The notes under the pieces: model-generated | Databases searched by the model: none | Told to the model about the DNA's origin: nothing | What the model saw: only the letters and a program-made list of their open reading frames with translations | Program-made: the position numbers and the translations under genes | Shown here: positions 8,461 to 15,193 of the stretch, piece after piece | How the letters are laid out: every line of letters begins with the position of its first letter | Position numbering within the stretch: position 1 is the stretch's first letter | DNA from: Promicromonospora sp. AC04 | GTDB taxonomy: Bacteria > Actinomycetota > Actinomycetes > Actinomycetales > Cellulomonadaceae | DNA: 64,000 bases | NCBI RefSeq assembly: GCF_003058225.1 | Contig: NZ_QBUG01000010.1 | Coordinates: 235,339-299,338, forward strand | Direction: 5' to 3'

Positions 8461-9123
8461 ATGGAGATCAGGCGGATGAACCGGTCAGGCACGGCGGCAC
8501 GGGCACTGGCACGTGCTGGTGCGACGGCCTTGGGCATCAGCGTGACGGCGGCGCTCGCGCTGTCGGGGTGCGCGCAGTCCGACGTCGGCGGGTCCGAAGG
8601 GGACTCGTTGACCGCGGCCACGACCCCGTCCACCGAGGAGAGCGACATGACCAGCCCCAGCCCGTCCGACGGCGCGGGCGAGGACGGCACGCTGCCGGAG
8701 GCCGCCGACATGGAGATCGTCGCCGGTAGCTCCGGGCGCGGTCTGCCCCCCGGCCTGGAGGGGAGCACGGACTCGACGGCCGGTGTGGCCTGGGCGCCCG
8801 AGCCCGGCCTGCTCTACGTCGTGACGAACGGGTCCAGCTCGTGCCCGACCATCGCGGAGCCCGCGGCGACCATCGGCTCGGGTTCGGACGGCAAGGGCGC
8901 CGACGTCGCCGCCGCGGACGGCGTTCTCACCGTGACGTTCGTGCCCCCGAGCAACGGCATCTGCACCATGGACTTCGTGCCGACCACCACCGTGGTCGAG
9001 GCGCCCGCAGAGTCCGATACTGGCGGGCCGGTGCCGGTCATGCTGGGCGACAAGGGGAAGGTCCAGCTCCAGCCTCGCAGCGCTGACGGCGAGCCCGGAC
9101 CGATCGCCTGGCTCGACTCGTGA
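8461..9123 (+). CDS. Putative secreted lipoprotein
   Basis: This 220-residue protein has an arginine-rich N-terminus, a hydrophobic stretch and the lipobox LALSGC, so Cys37 should be lipidated after export. A Ser/Thr/Glu/Asp-rich linker (~40-85) leads to a small globular domain with two cysteines (SSSCPTI and NGICTMD), possibly disulfide-bonded outside the cell. I do not recognise a family. The ATG at 8461 is preferred over the upstream frame start because GGAAGGA sits 7 nt before it. The gene stands alone between a terminator and the next promoter. Confidence 0.7.
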   Translation: MEIRRMNRSGTAARALARAGATALGISVTAALALSGCAQSDVGGSEGDSLTAATTPSTEESDMTSPSPSDGAGEDGTLPEAADMEIVAGSSGRGLPPGLEGSTDSTAGVAWAPEPGLLYVVTNGSSSCPTIAEPAATIGSGSDGKGADVAAADGVLTVTFVPPSNGICTMDFVPTTTVVEAPAESDTGGPVPVMLGDKGKVQLQPRSADGEPGPIAWLDS

Positions 9124-9174
9124 GGGTCGCGTGTCGGTTCGCCAGCAGGTAAGAAATCTACCGAGCACAACCGG

Positions 9175-9180
9175 TAGGTT
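9175..9180 (+). promoter_or_regulatory. Leaderless-type -10 element of the TAP-like hydrolase gene
   Basis: TAGGTT ends 6 nt before the GTG start at 9187. CTACCG and CGGTAG arms flank the spacer just upstream, making a small imperfect palindrome over the promoter. Confidence 0.45.
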
Positions 9181-9186
9181 GTCCGG

Positions 9187-10728
9187 GTGATTCGCCCCGC
9201 CCGCCGTCGTCAGCCTGCGGCCGTCGTCGCCACGCTGCTCGCCACCGTTCTTCTCCTCGCCGCCTGCGGTGCACCCCCCAAGGTGCAGACGGCGCTGGAA
9301 GACGTGGGCAAATCGGATGGCTCGGCGACGGAGGGCGCCCCGGAGGGTTACGAGGACTACTACGGCCAGTCGCTGGAGTGGACCGACTGCGGCGAGGGCT
9401 TCCAGTGCGCCACGGCGTCCGCCCCGCTCTCCTGGCACGACCCGGGGGAGGGGAGCATCGAGATCGCGCTCAAGCGGATCCCCGCTTCCGGGCAGAAGAT
9501 CGGGTCGTTGCTGGTCAACCCGGGCGGGCCGGGCGGCTCGGGAGTGGACTTCGTGGGCGACCCGGCGCGGTTCGGGCAGGCGCTGCGCACATCGTTCGAC
9601 ATAGTGGGCTTCGACCCCCGCGGGGTGGGGCAGTCGACGCCGGTGAAGTGCTATGACGATGCGGGCAAGGACGAGTTCCTCAGCACCGACTACCCCTACA
9701 CGCCCGACGGCCTGGCGGCCCGGCAGGACTCGGTGCGGGACTGGGCAGAGGCCTGCGCCGAGAACACCGGGCCGCTGCTGGAGAACGTCGACACGCAGTC
9801 CGCCGCGCGCGACATGGACATGCTCCGGGGTGCGCTCGGCGACGACAAGCTCAACTACCTCGGGTTCTCCTACGGCACCCAACTCGGCGCCACCTACGCC
9901 GGCCTGTTCCCCGACCGGGCCGGGCGCCTGGTGCTCGACGGTGCGCTCGACACCACGCTCGGCTCCGACGAGGTGGCGCTGCAGCAGGCCGAGGGCTTCG
10001 AGAGCGCGCTGCGCGCCTACGTGACGGACTGCCAGGCGGGCAGCGACTGCCCGCTGGAGGGCGACGTCACGGCCGGTCTGCAGCAGATCCAGGCTTTGGT
10101 CGAGGACGCCGAACCCAACCCGATCCCGACGTCGTCGGGGCGCACGGTGACCAAGAAGCTCGCGTTCTACGGCGTGGCCGTGACGATGTACGACGAGGCC
10201 TCCTGGCCGTTCCTCACGCAGGCCCTGCAGGAGGTCCTCTGGGAGGGCACCGGGGACGACCTGCTCTACCTGGCGGACGTCTACAACGAGCGCAACGACG
10301 ACGGCACCTTCAAGTCCAACAGCGAGGAGGCGTTCCGCGCGATCAACTGCGCCGACTCCCGCGCGGAGGACGACATGGCGAAGATGCGGGAGCTCGCCGC
10401 CGACATCCAGGAGGCGGCCCCCACGCTCGGCGAGTCGTTCGGGTACTCCGGCATCGAGTGCACCGACTGGCCGTACCCGCCGGCGAAGCAGGAGTTCGAC
10501 GCCGCCGCGAAGGGTGCGCCGCCGATCGTCGTCATCGGCACCACCAACGACCCCGCCACCCCGTACCGCTGGGCCGAGTCGCTCGCGAAGACGCTCTCGT
10601 CGGGCGTCCTGGTCACGTACGAGGGCGAGGGGCACACCGCGTACGGCCGGTCCAACAACTGCATCGGCGGGGCCGTGGAGGACTACCTGGTGGAGGGCGT
10701 GATCCCTGAGGACGGCCTCACCTGCTGA
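9187..10728 (+). CDS. Alpha/beta hydrolase lipoprotein, tripeptidyl-aminopeptidase (TAP) family
   Basis: The 513-residue product carries a lipoprotein signal peptide ending in LLAAC and a mature alpha/beta-hydrolase domain with the C-terminal TAP-like extension. The nucleophile is Ser228 in GFSYGTQLG. Asp455 (TNDPATP) and His483 (GEGHTAYG) complete the triad. The oxyanion region is NPGGPGGSG. Streptomyces relatives such as SlpD and SlpE are cell-associated aminopeptidases that cut tripeptides from proteins; some relatives are esterases, so the substrate is not certain. The protein ends in a cysteine (DGLTC) that may pair with Cys near NNCIGG. The start is a GTG at a leaderless promoter. Confidence 0.85.
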   Translation: MIRPARRRQPAAVVATLLATVLLLAACGAPPKVQTALEDVGKSDGSATEGAPEGYEDYYGQSLEWTDCGEGFQCATASAPLSWHDPGEGSIEIALKRIPASGQKIGSLLVNPGGPGGSGVDFVGDPARFGQALRTSFDIVGFDPRGVGQSTPVKCYDDAGKDEFLSTDYPYTPDGLAARQDSVRDWAEACAENTGPLLENVDTQSAARDMDMLRGALGDDKLNYLGFSYGTQLGATYAGLFPDRAGRLVLDGALDTTLGSDEVALQQAEGFESALRAYVTDCQAGSDCPLEGDVTAGLQQIQALVEDAEPNPIPTSSGRTVTKKLAFYGVAVTMYDEASWPFLTQALQEVLWEGTGDDLLYLADVYNERNDDGTFKSNSEEAFRAINCADSRAEDDMAKMRELAADIQEAAPTLGESFGYSGIECTDWPYPPAKQEFDAAAKGAPPIVVIGTTNDPATPYRWAESLAKTLSSGVLVTYEGEGHTAYGRSNNCIGGAVEDYLVEGVIPEDGLTC

Positions 10729-10850
10729 CCTGTCGTCGGCCCGGTGCGGCGGGTTGAAGACGTCACACCGTTTCGCTTTGAAACCTGGGCCATCCATTGG
10801 GTACAGTGATGCCCGCTCACCCATCCGGTTCACCGGACAGCGGTGCGCGC

Positions 10851-10926
10851 GCCGCCTTAGCTCAGTCGGTAGAGCGTCTCACTCGTAATGAGAAGGTCGT
10901 GAGTTCGATTCTCACAGGCGGCTCCA
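10851..10926 (+). tRNA. tRNA-Thr (anticodon CGT)
   Basis: A complete cloverleaf is visible. The acceptor stem is GCCGCCT (10851-10857) with AGGCGGC (10916-10922), the D-arm GCTCAGTCGGTAGAGC, the anticodon arm TCTCA-CTCGTAA-TGAGA with CGT at the anticodon, and the T-arm GTGAG-TTCGATT-CTCAC. The discriminator base is T and the CCA end is encoded (10924-10926). It decodes ACG threonine codons, which are abundant in this GC-rich genome. Confidence 0.97.
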
Positions 10927-10933
10927 TGGAAAG

Positions 10934-10980
10934 ACCCCGCTTGACCAGGCCAAAAGGCCAAGGCCAGGCGGGGTTTCTTG
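10934..10980 (+). terminator. Terminator downstream of tRNA-Thr
   Basis: ACCCCGC (10934-10940) pairs with GCGGGGT (10968-10974), followed by TTTCTT. A second inner hairpin, GGCC-AAAA-GGCC, lies in the loop. It begins 8 bases after the CCA end. Confidence 0.75.
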
Positions 10981-11015
10981 TTGCCTGGGAGGCCTCCTAC
11001 CCCGAGCCGGTCGGA

Positions 11016-11402
11016 TCAGCCGACGAAGGCCTCCGGCCCGAAGCGGCCCCACGCCACGAAGGCGGCCAGGGCGAGGTATGTCAGGTCGGCCAGCATGAGG
11101 CCGTACTCGTGACGCCCGATGCGCGTGATCGCGGCGCCCACCATGATCATCACCAGGCCGAGGGCAGCCAGCGGCACCAGCTCCTGCGCGATGCCGAGCA
11201 CGGCAGGCAGCACCAGGCCCAGGCCGCCCAGTACCTCCAAGGCCCCGATGGCCTTGACGCTGCTGGGCCGGAAGTCCTCGACCCATTCCGCGGCAGGCCC
11301 CGTCGCAGCGATCCTCTCCCTGCTCATGATCACTTTGAGCCCGCCACCAGCTACGTAGGCGACGGAAAGGAGCCCGGCGACTGTCCACAGGGCGATGTTC
11401 AT
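11016..11402 (-). CDS. DoxX-family membrane protein
   Basis: The 128-residue product has four predicted hydrophobic segments separated by short loops, the size and layout of DoxX/DoxD-like proteins. The region IGALEVLGGLGLVLPAVLG after a short charged loop is typical of the family. These proteins are often linked to redox or oxidative-stress membrane complexes, but no function can be assigned here. The ATG at 11402 has GAGGAG about 7 nt upstream on the minus strand. It may be co-transcribed with the DUF2809 gene 110 bases upstream, although a weak hairpin separates them. Confidence 0.7.
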   Translation of the reverse strand: MNIALWTVAGLLSVAYVAGGGLKVIMSRERIAATGPAAEWVEDFRPSSVKAIGALEVLGGLGLVLPAVLGIAQELVPLAALGLVMIMVGAAITRIGRHEYGLMLADLTYLALAAFVAWGRFGPEAFVG

Positions 11403-11477
11403 ACGGTTCTCCTCGGGTGCGTCGACCTTTCACCCCTCCGACGGCGCAGCCGCCCTCGGCGTGACGGCCCCACGCCG

Positions 11478-11498
11478 GCGGACCGGTCAGAGGTCCGC
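11478..11498 (-). terminator. Short hairpin between DUF2809 and DoxX genes
   Basis: GCGGACC (11478-11484) and GGTCCGC (11492-11498) pair around a 7-nt loop, 14 bases after the DUF2809 stop. No T-run is present, so attenuation or partial termination is as likely as full termination. Confidence 0.4.
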
Positions 11499-11511
11499 TT
11501 CGAGCAAGGCA

Positions 11512-11955
11512 TCAGGACTGGTTCCGGGCCGATCTACGTGCGTAACCGCTTGGTCGAAGCGGACCGGCGATCCGGTGCAGCGCCCACCCCGCCGCGACCC
11601 CCAGCGCGTAGAACGGCAGGTCCGGCGCGTTGAACGTGGTGCCGAGCACCAGCCGGGCGAACGCGCTGTGCGCGCCCAGCTCAGCGGGAACACCCGTGAG
11701 CTGGAAGAGCTCGACGGCCGCGCTCACCCCGAACGCCACCACCGCGGCCACCCACCCGCGCGTGCGCGGCGCCACCACCAGCACGAGCCAGAAGATCAGC
11801 AGCGCGTAGAGCGCGTCGCCCGCGTACTTCGCCAGGTCGCCCCCGAGCACGGACCGCACGGAGAGTCCCGCGGCCACGGTCACCACGGCCGCGACGGCAG
11901 GCGCCGTCCGACGTCGGAGCCCGGCCAGGGCGGTCCCGTCACCGCTCACGCGCAC
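11512..11955 (-). CDS. DUF2809-family membrane protein
   Basis: This 147-residue protein shows four hydrophobic stretches and the DUF2809 pattern: YAGDALYALLIFW, then VELFQLTGVPAEL, then LVLGTTFNAPDLPFYALGVAAG. Members are small integral membrane proteins of unknown function. The frame starts with GTG at 11955; a second in-frame GTG two codons later (11949) is also possible. It is divergent from def across about 100 bases, where CTCACGCGCACC occurs twice in tandem. Confidence 0.7.
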   Translation of the reverse strand: MRVSGDGTALAGLRRRTAPAVAAVVTVAAGLSVRSVLGGDLAKYAGDALYALLIFWLVLVVAPRTRGWVAAVVAFGVSAAVELFQLTGVPAELGAHSAFARLVLGTTFNAPDLPFYALGVAAGWALHRIAGPLRPSGYARRSARNQS

Positions 11956-12046
11956 CCCTCACGCGCACCGCTCAGGTGGGCGGTCCGCAGCGGTGCGCGC
12001 AGCGCTCGCGGCGTCTCGGATCGGCGTGGACCGCATGCGCCGAAGG

Positions 12047-12052
12047 TACCCT
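12047..12052 (+). promoter_or_regulatory. Leaderless-type -10 element of def
   Basis: TACCCT is followed by 7 nt and the ATG at 12060. No ribosome binding site precedes the ATG, so translation from a leaderless transcript is likely. Confidence 0.5.
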
Positions 12053-12059
12053 CTGTGCC

Positions 12060-12749
12060 ATGGCATGGACCCGCCCCGGACGGCGCAAGCCCGTCACGTA
12101 CCTGCTCGGCGAGCCGACCGAGGACTACCCCGCGACGGCCCCCGAGGTGGACCGCGGCCGAGTGCTGCGCATCACCGAGATCGGTGAGCCGGTGCTGCAC
12201 AACCCGGCCCGGACCGTCGAGGAGTTCTCCACCCCGGAGCTCGCCCGGCTGATCGACGACCTGTTCGCCACCATGGAGTCGGCGCAGGGCGTCGGCCTCG
12301 CGGCCCCCCAGGTGGGCGTGGACCTGCGGGTGTTCGTGTACGACCTCACGGACTCGTCCGGCGACCGGCACGTGGGGCACGTGGTGAACCCGGTGCTGGA
12401 GATGGACCTCGACGCCGAGCCCGAGACCGAGGAGGAGGGCTGCCTCTCCGTCGTCGGCGCGTACGAGCCGCTGGAACGCCCCGGCGCCGCCACGGTGCGC
12501 GGCGTGGACCAGCACGGCGGGCCGGTGCAGCTGTCGGGCACGGGGTACCTGGCGCGCTGCTTCATCCACGAGTCGCAGCACCTCGACGGCATCCTGTACT
12601 GGGACCACCTGAGCGCCGACCTGCAGGCGGACGCGCTGGAGCAGCGGGACGAGGAGCGGGCGGAGATCATCGCGGAGCGCCGCGAGATCGCCATCGAGCT
12701 GGACAAGACCCCGCCGACCTACCCGGAAAAACCCGCCGGCGGCCGCTGA
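12060..12749 (+). CDS. def: Peptide deformylase
   Basis: The 229-residue enzyme removes the N-formyl group from nascent proteins. All three metal-site motifs are present: GVGLAAPQVG (motif 1), EEGCLS with the Cys128 ligand (motif 2) and HESQH with His170, Glu171 and His174 (motif 3). The longer upstream frame is rejected because TACCCT stands 7 nt before the ATG at 12060. An N-terminal extension of ~40 residues before the core and an acidic/basic helical C-terminus resemble other actinobacterial PDFs. The gene is convergent with the hydrolase at 12802, sharing a terminator. Confidence 0.94.
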   Translation: MAWTRPGRRKPVTYLLGEPTEDYPATAPEVDRGRVLRITEIGEPVLHNPARTVEEFSTPELARLIDDLFATMESAQGVGLAAPQVGVDLRVFVYDLTDSSGDRHVGHVVNPVLEMDLDAEPETEEEGCLSVVGAYEPLERPGAATVRGVDQHGGPVQLSGTGYLARCFIHESQHLDGILYWDHLSADLQADALEQRDEERAEIIAERREIAIELDKTPPTYPEKPAGGR

Positions 12750-12757
12750 CCCCCCGT

Positions 12758-12809
12758 GGGCGTGATCGTTGCGCCCAGAACGGTCGGGCAGTCGCAAACG
12801 ATCACGCCC
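12758..12809. terminator. Shared hairpin between def and the convergent hydrolase gene
   Basis: A 13-bp perfect stem, GGGCGTGATCGTT (12758-12770) with AACGATCACGCCC (12797-12809), lies between the two stop codons and reaches into the last codons of the minus-strand gene. Its arm closely matches the arm of the hairpin at 48347-48407. Confidence 0.65.
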
Positions 12810-13386
12810 GCAACGAGGCGATCCAGGTCGCCACGGCCTGTGCCACTGCCTGCTCCCGTGCCGTGCCGCGCATGTCGTGCGCGCCGGACAGCGTGACGGT
12901 GGTGACCGGCCCCGGGATCGCCGCGACGTGCTCGGCGAGCTCCTCGGGTGTACCGAACGGGTCCTTGTCGCCGGACACGAACAGCGTGGGCACCCCGATC
13001 TGCCCGAAGTGCTCCACGCGGAGCTTCTCCGGCCGCCCCGGCGGGTGCAGCGGGTAGCTGAGCAGCACCAGACCGGCGGCGGGCAGGCCTTCGGCCACCG
13101 CCATGGAGCACATCCGCCCGCCGTACGATCGCCCGCCCAGGAGCAGCCGGTCCGTCCCGACGCCGAGCTCGTTCGCCCAGGCGGCGGCCTCGGCCCGCAG
13201 GTGCGCGACGGCGACCGGCGCCCGGTCCGGCATCCGGCGTCCCTCCAGGCGGTACGGGAAGTCGACGCGGCGAACGGGGACCGGCGGGTCGGCGTCGGCC
13301 AGCGTGTGCTCGACCGTGACGAGCGTCGAGCTGTCGCGGCTCGCGCCCGCGCCGGGTGTCAGGAGGAGGCCAGCGGGTGTGGTCAC
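12802..13386 (-). CDS. Alpha/beta hydrolase, KANL3/Tex30-like
   Basis: The 194-residue product has the compact alpha/beta-hydrolase layout of the bacterial Tex30/KANL3-like group. TPGAGASRD lies near the N-terminus (oxyanion region), GRSYGGRM carries the nucleophile serine, SGDKDPFG the acidic residue and SGAHDM the histidine. The substrate is unknown. The frame is open far upstream, but the protein homology begins at the GTG at 13386 (VTTPAGLLLTPG), which is taken as the start. The gene lies 50 bases downstream of another minus-strand gene and may be co-transcribed with it. Confidence 0.75.
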   Translation of the reverse strand: MTTPAGLLLTPGAGASRDSSTLVTVEHTLADADPPVPVRRVDFPYRLEGRRMPDRAPVAVAHLRAEAAAWANELGVGTDRLLLGGRSYGGRMCSMAVAEGLPAAGLVLLSYPLHPPGRPEKLRVEHFGQIGVPTLFVSGDKDPFGTPEELAEHVAAIPGPVTTVTLSGAHDMRGTAREQAVAQAVATWIASLRA

Positions 13387-13436
13387 CAGCCCAGTCTGCC
13401 CCGGAGGCCCCGGCTCGGCAGGGAGCGCAGGACGGC

Positions 13437-14243
13437 TCAGGTCAGCCGGCGCCAGAGAACCAGCGCGCCGCCCGCGGTGAGGAGCGCGCCGCCGCCGAGC
13501 ACGGCGACCCAGCCCTCCGGCGAGATGATCTCGTCCTCCTCGACGGCCACGCCCTGCGCCTTTGCCACCGACTGCTCCTGGAGACCCTGCACCAGGGCGG
13601 CCTCGGGCGACGTGTGCGACGGCGAAGGGGTCGGCGTGCTCGAGGCCGTCGGAGACGGCGTCGGGCTGGGTGTCGAGGTCGGGGTGGGCGTCGGCACGGG
13701 CGTGGGCGTCGGCGCGACGACCTCGGGCTCGGCGAGCGTCGGCGTCGCGGTCGGCGTGGGAGTGGCTTTGTCGTTCTTCTTGGGGGTGGGTGTCGGCGTG
13801 GAGGTCGCGGCCGGCTCGACGACGTAGCACGCGGTGCTGTCTTCCGTCTCGTGCCAGTCGTCCGCGTCCTCGACCTCCACCGACACCACGCAGTAGCCGT
13901 CCGAGTAGGCCTGGCGGGCCTCCCGGAACGCGGCCCAGCCGCTGTTCTGCTCGCCGCGGGTGAGATCTCGCCAGAACGTCCGCTCGTCGTCGGACCCTGC
14001 GGGCCGGACCGTGTAGGCGACCTCGTCGCTCTCGGGGCCGCTCTCGAACGCGACGCCGTCGGCGCTCACCCGGATGTCGTCGTCGCCCCAGGTCTCGACG
14101 GCGGCAGCGCGCTGCCCGACGGCGGCCGTGCCCACCAGGGCGAGCACCGTCAGCAGGAGCAGGGTCAGCAGGAGCCGGCGATGTGTCGTGGCGCGACGCG
14201 CCGCCGGCCGCAGCACTGCGACGGAGGCGGTGGCACGGATCAC
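13437..14243 (-). CDS. Uncharacterised membrane-anchored protein with Thr/Pro repeat linker
   Basis: The 268-residue product has an N-terminal hydrophobic segment (LLLTLLLLTVLALVG) after a basic start, an extracytoplasmic domain of about 110 residues with two cysteines (GYCVVS, TACYVV), then a long low-complexity TPTPTP/SPTP linker, a short acidic stretch and a C-terminal hydrophobic segment closed by WRRLT. This is the layout of a wall-spanning, membrane-anchored surface protein. No family is recognised. The GTG at 14243 is chosen because TAGGAT lies exactly 7 nt upstream; the frame further upstream is open but has no domain. Confidence 0.6.
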   Translation of the reverse strand: MIRATASVAVLRPAARRATTHRRLLLTLLLLTVLALVGTAAVGQRAAAVETWGDDDIRVSADGVAFESGPESDEVAYTVRPAGSDDERTFWRDLTRGEQNSGWAAFREARQAYSDGYCVVSVEVEDADDWHETEDSTACYVVEPAATSTPTPTPKKNDKATPTPTATPTLAEPEVVAPTPTPVPTPTPTSTPSPTPSPTASSTPTPSPSHTSPEAALVQGLQEQSVAKAQGVAVEEDEIISPEGWVAVLGGGALLTAGGALVLWRRLT

Positions 14244-14250
14244 AGCGGAG

Positions 14251-14256
14251 ATCCTA
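14251..14256 (-). promoter_or_regulatory. Leaderless-type -10 element of the Thr/Pro-linker gene
   Basis: On the minus strand TAGGAT (14256-14251) is followed by 7 nt and GTG at 14243. It lies in the 34-base gap after the upstream minus-strand gene. Confidence 0.45.
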
Positions 14257-14277
14257 CCGCCGCGGCCGCGGGCCCGG

Positions 14278-14898
14278 TCAGAACCGGGGCCCCTCTTCGC
14301 CGTGGAGGAGATTGCGGATGGGGCGGGTGATGACGTCGACCCGGTCCACCAGGTCGGCGGGCCCGGTGACGACCACCGCACGGTCGGCGGCCGGGGAGTA
14401 GACGGCGGTCACGTTGCGCACGGTGACCCGCATGCAGCGCTTGGCCGTGCCGTCGACGTAGAACTGGCGGGTCTCGCACGGGACGTCGTCGACCTCGGCG
14501 ACTATCGCGCGCATCGCGCTGCGGTAGTCCTGGTACGACTCGGCGAGGTCGGTCACGTCGGCCACCCCGGGCGGGGCGGCCGGATCGACGTCGGCGTGCA
14601 GCGGGGCGACGAGTGCACCGCTGCAGGCGGCGCGGACGATGTCCTCGATCTGCGCCGGTGTGGCGGGTACGCGCAGCGTCTCGACCTCGACGGTCTCGCC
14701 GGAGAACGTGCGGTAGGAGCGCAGGAAGCGTTCCTCCGTTGGGTCCGCGCTGTCGGACACCCCGGTGACTTCCTCCTCGACGAGATCGAGTCCCCAGGTG
14801 AGGGGGTCGTCGACCTCGCCGACTACGCCCGAGAAGCGCGCGAAGCGCGCGACGATCTGTTCCCAGGACTCGGGGGTCGGGCTCGGTTCGTCCGCCAT
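14278..14898 (-). CDS. Uncharacterised cytoplasmic protein
   Basis: This 206-residue protein is acidic, without signal peptide or membrane segments. It starts MADEPSPTPESWEQI and contains four cysteines spread through the middle (AACSG, VPCETR, KRCMRV). I recognise no family. A GGAGG ribosome binding site 4 nt before the ATG and good GC3 codon use support it as a real gene. It is divergent from clpC across 295 bases and upstream of the Thr/Pro-linker gene; the two could form a unit, although the latter has its own -10 element. Confidence 0.6.
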   Translation of the reverse strand: MADEPSPTPESWEQIVARFARFSGVVGEVDDPLTWGLDLVEEEVTGVSDSADPTEERFLRSYRTFSGETVEVETLRVPATPAQIEDIVRAACSGALVAPLHADVDPAAPPGVADVTDLAESYQDYRSAMRAIVAEVDDVPCETRQFYVDGTAKRCMRVTVRNVTAVYSPAADRAVVVTGPADLVDRVDVITRPIRNLLHGEEGPRF

Positions 14899-14946
14899 GT
14901 GGCCTCCCGGGACGGGTGCGGTCTGACAACGAGACTGCCGGGTGTG

Positions 14947-14971
14947 TGCGGAGGCGTCAACGACCTCCGCA
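14947..14971. repeat. Small inverted repeat in the clpC upstream region
   Basis: TGCGGAGG (14947-14954) and CCTCCGCA (14964-14971) form a perfect 8-bp stem with a 9-nt loop, between the divergent uncharacterised gene and clpC. I could not find a clear ClgR-type or HspR-type operator in 14899-15193. The rest of this 295-base gap shows no gene. Confidence 0.45.
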
Positions 14972-15193
14972 AGAATCAGCCCCTAATCAGCCTGGACTCG
15001 CCGCCGAAACCCTCCGCCCGGGCGTGTCGCCGCGCGTCGGCTCGCTCTTCACCCGTCGAGGGCAGTACATCGTCACGCCCCTGGCGAACAAGGGCATCAA
15101 CCGGCCCATGGGCGCGTTGTGAGCGCATAGAGTCGTTGCGGTCAGGCCTGGTACCGCCGGTGCAGGTGTACGCCGCTCGTGAGGGAGCAGCAC

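Noticed and set aside
14899..15193. ClgR or HspR operator upstream of clpC
   Set aside because: I looked for the known palindromic cores of these regulators and found no convincing match.
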